Source: Lysobacterales bacterium PRO7 (lineage in GTDB: Bacteria; Pseudomonadota; Gammaproteobacteria; Xanthomonadales; Rhodanobacteraceae). From it: a DNA stretch of 64,000 nucleotides. The DNA lies in contig QWHH01000009.1 in NCBI GenBank assembly GCA_021404785.1, positions 37,542 to 101,541 of the forward strand, given 5' to 3'. A model generated the notes under the pieces. It was not told where the DNA came from and did not search any database. It saw only the letters and a list, made by a program, of their open reading frames with translations. Every line of letters begins with the position of its first letter. The stretch's first letter is position 1. This document shows positions 8,545 to 16,869 of this stretch, piece after piece. The translations under genes were made by a program, and so were the position numbers.

Positions 8545-8575
8545 ATGATAACGCAGTCACCGATGCAGCCGTCAA
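8545..8575 (-). promoter_or_regulatory. Candidate sigma70 promoter of the crcB operon
   Basis: TTGACG (8575-8570) and TTATCA/TATCAT (8551-8545) are separated by 18-19 nt. Transcription would begin about 10 nt before the aptamer. The promoter sits at the end of the preceding small gene. Confidence 0.55.
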
Positions 8576-8582
8576 GCATCGA

Positions 8583-8819
8583 CTAACCAGGTTGCGCGCC
8601 GCCGAGAAGCGCCTTGAGCAGCGCGAGGACTTCTTCCTTGGTGCCCATCACCGAGATGTGGTGCTCGCGCGGGATATCGGTACCCAGATTGACGGCGTAG
8701 CCCTGGCCGGCATCGTTGCCATCGTCGTCCAGGCGCGGGTAGGTTTCCACCTTGCCTACGTAGACGATGCTGTTGGCGTCGAGGTAGCGTCCGTCGGGAA
8801 GTTTCAGCCAGCGTTGCAT
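8583..8819 (-). CDS. Small conserved hypothetical protein, 78 aa
   Basis: I do not recognise a named family. The 78-residue protein starts MQRWLKLPDGRYLDANSIV, is acidic in the middle (LDDDGNDAG) and ends with a helix-forming KEEVLALLKALLGG. It looks like a small soluble beta-sheet plus helix domain with no membrane segment or signal. A good Shine-Dalgarno (GGAGGA) lies 6 nt before the ATG. It precedes the crcB promoter but probably belongs to the upstream minus-strand genes. Confidence 0.7.
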   Translation of the reverse strand: MQRWLKLPDGRYLDANSIVYVGKVETYPRLDDDGNDAGQGYAVNLGTDIPREHHISVMGTKEEVLALLKALLGGAQPG

Positions 8820-8845
8820 GGGAAGTCCTCCGTGTGATGCGCAGG

Positions 8846-9319
8846 CTAGCCGCAGGCCTGCGCGGGTGCAAGCGGCAGCAGGCCGCGCTCACTAAGCCAG
8901 GCGCGCGCATCCTCGGCATCGCTCTCGAACCAGGCGCGCGTCGAGCCAAGGCGGAACGTGTAGCCCCAGGCGTCCATGTCGGCCATCAAGCGCGTGCTGC
9001 CAATGCCGGGGAGCTCATCGGCGAGCAGGATCTGCAGGTAGCAGGTTGCGTCTTCTTCGATTTGCGATTCCGACGCATCGGTATGGATGTGCGCACGTTT
9101 TTCCGGGGCTGCGACGATCAGGTGACAGGCTTCGTGCAACAGCGAATGCACGGGCGTATCTGCACGTGCGTAAACGGTTGCGCCGATGATGCCGGCTTCG
9201 GGTTCGCCCCAGTAGCTGCCGGGAATGGTCGCGTCGTCGGCGATGCGGACCAGCATCAATCCGTAGCGCTGCAGCAGATCTTCCGCCGTGCCGGGCGCAA
9301 GGTCGGCCAACAGCAGCAC
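8846..9319 (-). CDS. Hypothetical protein with HExxH motif
   Basis: A 157-residue protein containing HEACH followed about 20 residues later by EEDATCYLQ. This spacing of two His and a downstream Glu is seen in zinc metallopeptidase-like proteins, but no family can be named. I prefer the GTG at 9319, eight nt after the acetyltransferase stop and preceded by GAGG. A longer form from 9424 would overlap the acetyltransferase by 98 nt. There is no signal peptide. It lies between a GNAT gene and a small hypothetical gene, all minus strand with short gaps, so the three may form one operon. Confidence 0.6.
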   Translation of the reverse strand: MLLLADLAPGTAEDLLQRYGLMLVRIADDATIPGSYWGEPEAGIIGATVYARADTPVHSLLHEACHLIVAAPEKRAHIHTDASESQIEEDATCYLQILLADELPGIGSTRLMADMDAWGYTFRLGSTRAWFESDAEDARAWLSERGLLPLAPAQACG

Positions 9320-9326
9320 GCGGGCC

Positions 9327-9944
9327 TCAGTGCGCGGTGCCGGTGCGGGCAGGTGCAGCAGGCGCGGTGCCGTGGGCGCGCTCTCGCAACCATGACTGGT
9401 TCGGCAGCTTTGCCGTGGGGCCATGCAGATAGTTGTCGCGCACGAATGCGTAGCTGCACAGTTCCTTGACCAGCAGGGAAACGCGCTTGCCGATACCGGG
9501 CATCAGCTGCTGGCCGGCTTCCTGGAAGCCCCAGGTGCCGTGGAACAGCACCGAAACGTCGTCGCGCGGTTCGAGGAAGACTTCGCAGGCAAGCAAGGGC
9601 ACGCGCACTTCGGCGAAACTGGTGACGTCGGCGTAGAAGACCCGGCCCAGTCCCAGGCCACGGTAGGGGCGGGCAATGACGATGCGATCGATGTAGAGGA
9701 ATTCCGGATAACGTTCGCGGAACCAGCGGAAATTCGGACTCGCGTAATCGGCATCCTCGCGCAACGCGATCAGGAATCCGGCGGCATGGCCGTCGATTTC
9801 AGCCACGCGGAAGTAGGCAGCGACACGTTCCAGTGCGCGCAGTTGAGCCATGTCCAGCGGCAGGATCGTCGGACCCGCGGCGTTGTTGAGCGCAAGCACG
9901 GAATCCAGATCCTGCGCCTGCACGTCGCGGATGGTCAGCGTCAT
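9327..9944 (-). CDS. GNAT family N-acetyltransferase
   Basis: A 205-residue acetyltransferase of the GNAT superfamily. The acetyl-CoA pyrophosphate loop appears as RPYRGLGLGRVFYADV, preceded by the strand YIDRIVIA. The N-terminus LTIRDVQAQDLDSVLALNN is typical. The C-terminal 35 residues are Arg/Pro/Ala-rich and probably disordered. The ATG at 9944 has GGAGGGA about 6 nt upstream. The acceptor is unknown. It is divergent from a histidine kinase gene and followed by the HExxH protein. Confidence 0.88.
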   Translation of the reverse strand: MTLTIRDVQAQDLDSVLALNNAAGPTILPLDMAQLRALERVAAYFRVAEIDGHAAGFLIALREDADYASPNFRWFRERYPEFLYIDRIVIARPYRGLGLGRVFYADVTSFAEVRVPLLACEVFLEPRDDVSVLFHGTWGFQEAGQQLMPGIGKRVSLLVKELCSYAFVRDNYLHGPTAKLPNQSWLRERAHGTAPAAPARTGTAH

Positions 9945-10103
9945 GTTTTCGTCCCTCCGGAATTTCGCGACGCGAATCGTGGCCCGCGCCTTGGTATGTG
10001 CGTCATTATCGCACGCACGGCGCGGCAAGGTCATGGCCTTTGCGTGGCATTCTCGTTAAATGCGTGTGACTTCCCGCAGGTTGCGCGTGGCACGTGTGCG
10101 CAT

Positions 10104-11273
10104 ATGATGGCGAGCATGCGCCTGGGTTCCCTCAATCATGTGCAGTTGCTGCGTTACGCCGGCCTGTTCACCTGGGCCTGCGTCGGCATTCCCTTGCTGC
10201 GGCGCTACTGGCAAAGCGAAGACGGCTACACCCGCATCGAACTGGCCGGCTGGTGGTTGAGCTATCTCGCGTTCGGCCTGAGTTACTGGGCGATCACCCG
10301 CGACCTGGGCAAACGCTATCGCTGGCAACTGCAATTGCCGATGCTGGCGGTGCTCAACGCAGCGGCAATCGGCATCGGTTATTTCAGCCACAGCGGGCTG
10401 TCCGGAATCCTGCTGTTGGTGATCGCCGGCGTACTGCCGTGGCTGCTGCCGCTGTGGGCGGGCGTGGCCTGGCTGATCCTGCAGAATTTTTCGCTGGTGC
10501 CGGTATTCATCTATCGCGTCGAAGGCTTCGACTGGTTCGACGCGTTGTTGCAAAGCGGGCTGTACATCGGCTTTTCCGGCTTCACCTTCGTTACCTCGCT
10601 GGTCGCGCGCCAGCAGGCGGATTCGCGCGAGGAGCAGCGGCGCCTGAATTCCGAATTGCGCGCCACGCGCACCTTGCTCACGGAATCCAGCCGCATCGGC
10701 GAGCGCATGCGCATCTCGCGCGAGCTGCATGATCTGGTCGGTCATCACCTGACCGCGCTGAGCCTGAACCTGGAAGTCGCCAGCCACCTGGTTTCCGGCA
10801 ATGCGCAGGAACACGTGCGCCAGGCGCAAAGTGTGGCGAAGCTGCTGCTCAGCGATGTGCGTGAAGTCGTCAGTCAGTTGCGCGAGGACGACGCCATCGA
10901 CCTGACCGAGGCGCTGAAGACGCTGGTTGAAGGCGTGCCCGGCCTGGCCATCCATCTGGAACTGCCGCCGCGGTTCGCGGTGGACGACCCGCGCCGCGCG
11001 CAGGTACTGTTGCGCTGTGCGCAGGAAATCATCACCAATGCCGTGCGTCATGCCAATGCGCGCAACCTGTGGCTGCGCTTCGATCGCTCCGGCAGCGAAC
11101 TGGCGATCCATGCGCGCGACGATGGCCGTGGCGTGGATGAATTGCGCCAGGGCAATGGCCTGACTGGCATGCGTGAACGCCTCGCCCAGATCGGCGGGCG
11201 CCTGAACATCACCACCGCTCGCAATTCCGGTTTTGCGCTGGATGCGTGGCTGCCACTGGAGTCCGTGCGATGA
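10104..11273 (+). CDS. Membrane sensor histidine kinase, DesK/NarL type
   Basis: A 389-residue sensor kinase. About five to six hydrophobic segments fill residues 15-170. The HisKA_3 box ISRELHDLVGHH carries the phosphorylated His at about 209, and an HATPase domain follows with NAVRHANA, ARDDGRGV and GLTGMRERL. No periplasmic sensor domain is present, so it may read membrane state like DesK. The stop overlaps the response regulator start (ATGA at 11270). The first ATG (10104) is used; an ATG at 10116 is also possible. Confidence 0.92.
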   Translation: MMASMRLGSLNHVQLLRYAGLFTWACVGIPLLRRYWQSEDGYTRIELAGWWLSYLAFGLSYWAITRDLGKRYRWQLQLPMLAVLNAAAIGIGYFSHSGLSGILLLVIAGVLPWLLPLWAGVAWLILQNFSLVPVFIYRVEGFDWFDALLQSGLYIGFSGFTFVTSLVARQQADSREEQRRLNSELRATRTLLTESSRIGERMRISRELHDLVGHHLTALSLNLEVASHLVSGNAQEHVRQAQSVAKLLLSDVREVVSQLREDDAIDLTEALKTLVEGVPGLAIHLELPPRFAVDDPRRAQVLLRCAQEIITNAVRHANARNLWLRFDRSGSELAIHARDDGRGVDELRQGNGLTGMRERLAQIGGRLNITTARNSGFALDAWLPLESVR

Positions 11274-11914
11274 CCGTATCCGTCTGCCTCGTTGATGACC
11301 AGACCCTGGTGCGACAGGGCATCCGCTCCTTGCTGGAACTTTCCGACGACATCCGTATCGTCGCCGAGGCTGCCGATGGCGCGCAGGCGGTCGAGATGAT
11401 CCCGCGCGCCAAACCCGATGTCGTGCTGCTCGACATGCGCATGCCGGGCATGTCCGGGCTGGATGTGCTCAATGCGCTGGCGGAGAAAAACGCCTTGCCA
11501 CCGACCATTATCCTGACCACGTTCGATGACGATCAACTGGTGTTGGCCGGCATGAAAGCCGGCGCGCGCGGTTATCTTCTGAAGGACGTGTCGCTCGAGC
11601 AACTCGTGGATGCAGTCAAGACGGTCGCGGGTGGCGGTTCGTTGGTCGCGCCGGTGGTCACCCAGCGCCTGTTGACGGGCTTGGAGCGCATGCACAACGA
11701 CTTCACCAGCCTGGACCGGCCCGATCCCCTGACCGAGCGCGAAACCGAGATCCTGCGCCTGATGGCGGGCGGTTACAGCAACAAGGAAATCGCCAATTCG
11801 CTGGGCGTGGCCGAGGGCACGGTCAAGAACCACGTTTCCAACATCCTGTCCAAGCTGGGCGTGCGCGATCGCACCCGGGCCGTGCTCAAGGCTTTTGAAC
11901 TGGGAATCGTATGA
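11270..11914 (+). CDS. NarL/LuxR-type response regulator
   Basis: A 214-residue response regulator. The receiver domain (about 1-120) has the acidic pocket VDDQ and the phospho-acceptor Asp55 in LLDMRMPG, plus the conserved Lys in GYLLKD. A LuxR helix-turn-helix follows at about 145-205 (LTERETEILRLMAGG, then NKEIANSLGVAEGTVKNHV). It overlaps the kinase gene by 4 nt, so the two form a cognate pair. Targets are unknown; the downstream SRPBCC gene is a candidate by position only. Confidence 0.95.
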   Translation: MTVSVCLVDDQTLVRQGIRSLLELSDDIRIVAEAADGAQAVEMIPRAKPDVVLLDMRMPGMSGLDVLNALAEKNALPPTIILTTFDDDQLVLAGMKAGARGYLLKDVSLEQLVDAVKTVAGGGSLVAPVVTQRLLTGLERMHNDFTSLDRPDPLTERETEILRLMAGGYSNKEIANSLGVAEGTVKNHVSNILSKLGVRDRTRAVLKAFELGIV

Positions 11915-11980
11915 ACCGCGATTCCCGCGCACGGGCTTTTCCAGTACCATTTGCCGTCTGTTTTTAGGGAGACGCCCGGA

Positions 11981-13036
11981 ATGACCCGCCTGCTCGAAGT
12001 TCTCGTTGCCCTGGCCATCGTTTTCGTGTTGGCCGTCGTGTTCGCCATCGCCTTGCCGAGTCATGGCCATGTCGAGCGATCGGTCACCGTCAGTTCGCCC
12101 GCGCGGCAGATCTTCGACGTGGTCAACGGTTTCCGCACCTATCCGTCGTGGACCTCGCTGACCGGTTACGACCCGCATGTGCAGATGACCTATGAAGGCC
12201 CGGCCATGGGTGCGGGTGCCAAGGTGTCGTGGACCAGCGCCAATGAAACGATCGGTAGCGGCAACTACACCGTTGCCGCGAATCCCGCGGCCGAGCAGGA
12301 CAAGTCGGTGACATGGGACGTGCAGAACAACTGGCGCGGCAACGACAAGCGCTTCAGCTTCGACATCGAGCCTTCCGAGAACGGCAAGACCTCGAAGGTG
12401 ACGATGGCGTACGACGTCGACTTCGGGTGGAACCTGCTCGCGCGCGTCTCCGGCCTGTACCTGCAGGGCGATCCGGCCACGCAGATGTCGTTCCAGCTCT
12501 CGCGTTTGCAGAACATGCTGGCCACGTTCCCGACCGTCGATTACAAGGATCAGAACATCCAGATCGTGGATGTGGCCCCCGTGCCGGTGTTGTTCGTGTC
12601 GACCACCGCCAAGCGCACGCTCGACGACGTCGCCGATGCGACGAACAAGGCGATGGACCAGATCAACGCCGTGATCAAGAAGGAAAAGCTCACGGCCACC
12701 GGACCGCGCCGCACCATTACCACGAACTGGGGCGACGAGAACTACGACTTCGACGTCGCCGTGCCGGTCGACCGCGCCGATGCGCAGGTCGCCGATCCGG
12801 TCAAGACCGGCACCGGCTATGGCGGCAAGGCGCTGGAGACCTCGTTCACCGGTTCTGCAGCGCAACTGCCGCTGATGCGCCTGGTGCTCAAGGCCTATGC
12901 CTACACGCACGGCTACCTGTTCGACGAGTCCTCCGAAGGCAACGGCCGCTTCTTCGACGAGAAGACCACCACCGATCCGAATGCCGGTGACGACCAGCAG
13001 ACCTACAACGTGTACCTGCCGATCCAGACACAGTAA
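11981..13036 (+). CDS. Membrane-anchored SRPBCC-domain protein
   Basis: A 351-residue protein with one N-terminal membrane anchor or signal (residues 4-24). A START/polyketide cyclase-like SRPBCC domain follows at about 30-175 (HVERSVTVSSPARQIFDVV, later TYEGPAMGAGAKVSWT). A second half resembles effector-binding GyrI-like domains. Such proteins bind hydrophobic ligands in other families; here no ligand can be inferred. It lies 66 nt after the response regulator and may be co-transcribed. A strong terminator follows the stop codon. Confidence 0.75.
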   Translation: MTRLLEVLVALAIVFVLAVVFAIALPSHGHVERSVTVSSPARQIFDVVNGFRTYPSWTSLTGYDPHVQMTYEGPAMGAGAKVSWTSANETIGSGNYTVAANPAAEQDKSVTWDVQNNWRGNDKRFSFDIEPSENGKTSKVTMAYDVDFGWNLLARVSGLYLQGDPATQMSFQLSRLQNMLATFPTVDYKDQNIQIVDVAPVPVLFVSTTAKRTLDDVADATNKAMDQINAVIKKEKLTATGPRRTITTNWGDENYDFDVAVPVDRADAQVADPVKTGTGYGGKALETSFTGSAAQLPLMRLVLKAYAYTHGYLFDESSEGNGRFFDEKTTTDPNAGDDQQTYNVYLPIQTQ

Positions 13037-13052
13037 GCTTCTTTGGGTTTGC

Positions 13053-13090
13053 GCAAACGGGTGGCTTTATGCCACCCGTTTGCGTTTTAT
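13053..13090 (+). terminator. Rho-independent terminator
   Basis: A perfect 13-bp stem, GCAAACGGGTGGC / GCCACCCGTTTGC, with a TTTAT loop is followed by GTTTTAT. It lies 16 nt after the SRPBCC gene. Confidence 0.92.
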
Positions 13091-13122
13091 CAGCAGTCAT
13101 CCCTGATCGCGAAGATCACAAA

Positions 13123-13150
13123 GCGGGCGTCCATGCCCGCACTTTTCAAT
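13123..13150 (+). terminator. Second terminator-like hairpin
   Basis: GCGGGC-GTCCAT-GCCCGC (13123-13140) is followed by ACTTTTCAAT. It may be a backup terminator insulating the ABC export genes from upstream transcription. Further on, CCGGCGC (13189-13195) and GCGCCGG (13212-13218) could form another leader hairpin before the ATPase gene. Confidence 0.5.
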
Positions 13151-13253
13151 TTTGGCGGGAACTTTTTCTTAACGACGTTGTATTTCTGCCGGCGCCTGTG
13201 CTTTCGCATCAGCGCCGGATGGATGAATGCAATCAACGAGCGGTGACATCACG

Positions 13254-14192
13254 ATGATCGAAACCCGGCAATTGACCAAACGCTACGGCGACCTGACTGC
13301 GGTCGACGGCATCAGTTTCAAACTCGAACCGGGCCGCGTGCTCGGCTTCCTCGGCCCGAACGGCGCCGGCAAATCCACGACCATGAAGATGATCGCCGGC
13401 TTTCTCGCGCCGACCTCTGGCAGTGCCAGCGTGTGCGGGCACGATGTCGTGGACGACGCGATCGCCGCCAAGCGCATGCTGGGCTATTTGCCGGAAGGCG
13501 CGCCGAGTTACGGCGAGATGACGCCGTTGCGGTTTCTCGACTTCGTTGCCGACGTGCGCGGGCTGTCCGGAGCGAAACGAGCGCAGCGCATCGACGACGT
13601 GATCGAGCGCCTGCACCTGAACGGCGTGCTGGAACAGCCGATCGAAACCCTGTCCAAAGGCTTCAAACGCCGCGTCGGCCTCGCCCAGGCGATCGTGCAC
13701 GATCCGCAGGTGCTCATTCTCGACGAACCGACCGATGGCCTGGATCCGAACCAGAAGCACGAGGTGCGCGCGCTGATCAATCGCTTGGCGGCCGACAAGA
13801 CCATCATCGTGTCCACCCACATTCTCGAAGAAGTGCATGCGGTGTGCAGCCGCGCGATCATCATTGCCCGCGGCCGCGTGCTTGCCGACGCCACGCCGGC
13901 GGAACTGGAAACGCGTTCACGCTATCACCAGGCGGTGTCGCTGACGGCGGCGAACATGTCTGCGGCAAAAGAAGCGCTGTCGAAAGTGGCGGATGTCGCC
14001 GCCGTGGAAATCGATCCGCAGGATCATCGCATCACCGCGTTCCCGAAACCGGGGCGGCAGATTTTCATTGCGGTCAATCAGGCATTGCAGGCGCAGGGCG
14101 TGGCGGTCAGCGAAATGCAGCTCGAAAGCGGGCGCCTCGACGAGGTGTTCCGCACGATCACGCAGGGCAGCGGGCAGGAGGCACGCGCATGA
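13254..14192 (+). CDS. ABC transporter ATP-binding protein, GldA-like
   Basis: A 312-residue ATPase. Walker A GPNGAGKST is at about 34-42, the signature is LSKGFKRRVGLAQAI instead of the usual LSGGQ, and Walker B is VLILDEPTDGLD with the switch His in STHILEEV. The C-terminal 90 residues are the extension found in NatA/GldA-type exporters. It overlaps the permease gene by 4 nt. The set of ATPase, permease, GldG-like and DUF4340 proteins is a widespread export or envelope module of unknown substrate; gliding itself is not implied. Confidence 0.9.
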   Translation: MIETRQLTKRYGDLTAVDGISFKLEPGRVLGFLGPNGAGKSTTMKMIAGFLAPTSGSASVCGHDVVDDAIAAKRMLGYLPEGAPSYGEMTPLRFLDFVADVRGLSGAKRAQRIDDVIERLHLNGVLEQPIETLSKGFKRRVGLAQAIVHDPQVLILDEPTDGLDPNQKHEVRALINRLAADKTIIVSTHILEEVHAVCSRAIIIARGRVLADATPAELETRSRYHQAVSLTAANMSAAKEALSKVADVAAVEIDPQDHRITAFPKPGRQIFIAVNQALQAQGVAVSEMQLESGRLDEVFRTITQGSGQEARA

Positions 14193-14923
14193 GCAACATC
14201 GTCACGGTCTTCAAACGGGAATTGTCGAGCTACTTCGCTACGCCCGTCGCTTACGTGTTCATCGTGATCTTCCTGCTGCTCGCCGGCACGTTTACGTTCT
14301 ACCTCGGCAATTTCTACGAGCGCGGCCAGGCCGATCTGCTGCCGTTCTTCAATTTCCATCCCTGGTTGTATCTGTTCCTGGTTCCGGCCGTGGGCATGCG
14401 CTTGTGGTCGGAGGAGCGCAAGAGCGGCACGATCGAACTGCTGCTGACGATGCCGATCACGATGTGGCAGGCGGTCGCGGGCAAGTTCCTCGCCGCATGG
14501 GCGTTCATCGGCATCGCGCTGGTGTTCACGTTCCCGATCTGGATTACCGTCAATTACCTCGGCTCGCCCGACAATGGCGTGATCCTGGCCAGCTACATCG
14601 GCAGTTTCCTGATGGCCGGGGCCTTCCTCGCCATTGCTTCGTGCATATCGGCGTGCACGCGCAACCAGGTGATCGCGTTCATCCTCACGGTCGTCGTGTG
14701 CTTCGCGTTCCTGCTCGCCGGATTCCCGCTGGTGCTGGATTTCTTCGCGGCGTGGGCGCCGCAGGGCGTGGTTGACGCGATTTCGGGATTGAGCTTCCTT
14801 GATCATTTCGCATCGATCAGCAAGGGCGTCGTGCAGTTGCGCGACCTGATCTACTTCGGACTCACCATCGCGTTCTGGTTGTATGCCAGTGCAGTGGTGA
14901 TTGACCTGAAAAAAGCCGATTGA
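14189..14923 (+). CDS. ABC-2 type permease, GldF-like
   Basis: A 244-residue inner membrane permease with about six hydrophobic segments. It starts MSNIVTVFKRELSSYFATPVAYVF, which is typical of GldF-like permeases, and has LWSEERKSGTIELLLTMPI between helices 2 and 3. It partners the ATPase just upstream, whose stop its ATG overlaps. The next gene starts after a 76-nt gap that holds a short dispersed repeat. Confidence 0.9.
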   Translation: MSNIVTVFKRELSSYFATPVAYVFIVIFLLLAGTFTFYLGNFYERGQADLLPFFNFHPWLYLFLVPAVGMRLWSEERKSGTIELLLTMPITMWQAVAGKFLAAWAFIGIALVFTFPIWITVNYLGSPDNGVILASYIGSFLMAGAFLAIASCISACTRNQVIAFILTVVVCFAFLLAGFPLVLDFFAAWAPQGVVDAISGLSFLDHFASISKGVVQLRDLIYFGLTIAFWLYASAVVIDLKKAD

Positions 14924-14926
14924 GAA

Positions 14927-14976
14927 GTGCGGCCAGGATGACCGCTTCTTGATTCTCGCGATCATGGACGATCGCA
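14927..14976 (+). repeat. Short dispersed REP-like repeat, copy A
   Basis: This 50-nt intergenic element matches 44 of 50 bases of the element at 57028-57077. It begins GTGCGGCCAGGATG, has GCTTCTTGAT in the middle and ends with the dyad GCGATC-ATGGAC-GATCGC. The first part can also fold (GCGG/CCGC). Both copies are in the same orientation relative to the flanking genes. Confidence 0.75.
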
Positions 14977-14999
14977 TAAACACACTGGTGGTAGAAACA

Positions 15000-16859
15000 A
15001 TGACGTCAAACAAGAAACTCATGACCAGCGGTGCGCTCGCGGTGCTTGCCGTCCTGTTCGTCGCCGTCATCCTGATCAGCAACTCGCTGTTCCGCGGTGC
15101 ACAGGTCGACCTGACCCGGAACCATCTCTACACACTGTCGCAAGGCACGAAAAACATCCTCGCCGACATCGACGAACCGATACACCTGTACCTGTTCTGG
15201 TCGGACAAGGAAACGCACGGCATTCCGCAATTGCGCGTCTATGCGCAGCGCGTGCGCGAAATGCTCGAGGAAATGGCCAGTCGCGCCAAGGGCAAGATCA
15301 AGCTCGAAGTGATCGACCCGCAGCCGTTCTCCGAGGATGAAGACCGCGCCACCGGTTACGGCCTGCAGGCGGTTCCGGCCGGCAACAACGGCGAAAAGAT
15401 TTTCCTGGGGCTGGCCGGCACCAATTCCACTACGGCCAAGTCGGTAATCCCGTTCCTGCAGCCGAACAAGGAAGCGTTCCTCGAATACGACGTGGCCAAG
15501 CTCATCCACGAACTGACCGTTCCGCACAAGCCCGTGGTCGGCCTGATTTCCGGCTTGCAGATCGGCCAGAGTTTCGATCAGGCCACGCGCAGCCTGAAGG
15601 ATCCGTGGGCGATCGACCAGCAGCTCAGCCAGCAGTTCGACGTGCGCCAGTTGAATGCCGCGTCGATCAAGTCGATCGACAAGGATATCGACGTGCTGGT
15701 GCTGATCCAGCCGAAGAAATTGCCGGTAGACGCGCAATACGCGATCGACCAGTTCGTGATGCGTGGCGGACATGTACTCGTGTTCGTCGATCCAGATGCC
15801 GAAACCGACACCTCCGGCGCCGATCCGCATAATCCGCAGGCAGCGATGTTTGCCGACAAGTCATCCGACTTGCCGACACTGTTCAAGGCCTGGGGCGTTG
15901 ACTACGACCCGCACAAGGTGATCCTCGACCGCGCGCAGGGTTTGCAGATCAGCACGCAACCCGGGGCGCCGCCGGTAGCGGACCCGGCCATCATCGGCTT
16001 CGGCAAGCGCAGCCTGAACGCCAGCGACGTGGTCACCGCCAACCTCGACACCATCAATGTGTCCAGCGCCGGTTATTTCTCGCTGGCCAAGGATTCGAAA
16101 TACACGCTGACGCCGCTGATCCAGAGCAGCGACGACGCGATGCCGGTGGACAGCACGCGGGTGAAGTTCCTGCCCGATCCCAGTGTGTTGCTCAATGGTT
16201 ACGCACCGACGCACGAACACTACGTCATCGCCGGCCGCCTCGAAGGCCAGTTCACCAGCGCGTTCCCGGACCGCAAGGACGCCGGCCACATCGCGCAGGC
16301 CAAGGAAAAGGGCGAGATCATCCTCGTCGCCGATACGGACATGCTGGCCGATCGCCTGTGGGTGCAGGTGCAGCCGTTCTTCGGCCAGAAGATCATGAAT
16401 GCGTTCGCCAACAACGGCGACTTCTTCATCAACGCAGTGGACAATCTTGCCGGCTCGTCTGACCTCATCTCCATCCGCGGCCGCGCCACCTCGCAACGGC
16501 CCTTCACCGTGGTCGAGGACATGAAGCGCGCCGCGCAGGAAAACTTCCGCGGCAAGGAACAGGAACTGCAACAGCAGTTGGCCGACACCGAACGCAAGCT
16601 CACCGAGCTGCAAAGCGGCAAGACCAAAGGCAGCGAGATGATCCTGTCGCCGGCGCAGCAGGGCGAGTTGCAGAGTTTCCTGCAGAAGAAGGTCGAGATC
16701 CGCAAGCAGTTGCGCCAGGTGCAGCGCGACCTGGACAAGGACATCGACGCGCTCGGCACGCGCCTGAAATTCATCAACATCGCGCTGATGCCGATCCTGA
16801 TCACCATCGCGGCCTTGCTGTTCGCCGCATGGAAGCGCCGCAAGCGCGTCGCGGCTTGA
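15000..16859 (+). CDS. GldG-like ABC export system substrate/auxiliary protein
   Basis: A 619-residue envelope protein with one membrane helix near residues 10-30, a large periplasmic region and a C-terminal membrane helix followed by a basic tail (AAWKRRKRVAA). The sequence fits the ABC-type uncharacterised domain of GldG proteins (TRNHLYTLSQGTKNIL, later VDLMVLIQPK-like strands). A coiled coil (about 515-585, Glu/Gln/Lys-rich) precedes the last helix. It starts at the ATG at 15000, giving a proper anchor; an earlier ATG at 14949 lies inside the dispersed repeat. It works with the ATPase and permease upstream. Confidence 0.85.
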   Translation: MTSNKKLMTSGALAVLAVLFVAVILISNSLFRGAQVDLTRNHLYTLSQGTKNILADIDEPIHLYLFWSDKETHGIPQLRVYAQRVREMLEEMASRAKGKIKLEVIDPQPFSEDEDRATGYGLQAVPAGNNGEKIFLGLAGTNSTTAKSVIPFLQPNKEAFLEYDVAKLIHELTVPHKPVVGLISGLQIGQSFDQATRSLKDPWAIDQQLSQQFDVRQLNAASIKSIDKDIDVLVLIQPKKLPVDAQYAIDQFVMRGGHVLVFVDPDAETDTSGADPHNPQAAMFADKSSDLPTLFKAWGVDYDPHKVILDRAQGLQISTQPGAPPVADPAIIGFGKRSLNASDVVTANLDTINVSSAGYFSLAKDSKYTLTPLIQSSDDAMPVDSTRVKFLPDPSVLLNGYAPTHEHYVIAGRLEGQFTSAFPDRKDAGHIAQAKEKGEIILVADTDMLADRLWVQVQPFFGQKIMNAFANNGDFFINAVDNLAGSSDLISIRGRATSQRPFTVVEDMKRAAQENFRGKEQELQQQLADTERKLTELQSGKTKGSEMILSPAQQGELQSFLQKKVEIRKQLRQVQRDLDKDIDALGTRLKFINIALMPILITIAALLFAAWKRRKRVAA

Positions 16860-16869
16860 GGAGATTGCA

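Noticed and set aside
11048-12910. Long minus-strand open frame (620 codons) opposite the response regulator and SRPBCC genes
   Set aside because: It spans two recognisable plus-strand genes and has no family motifs.
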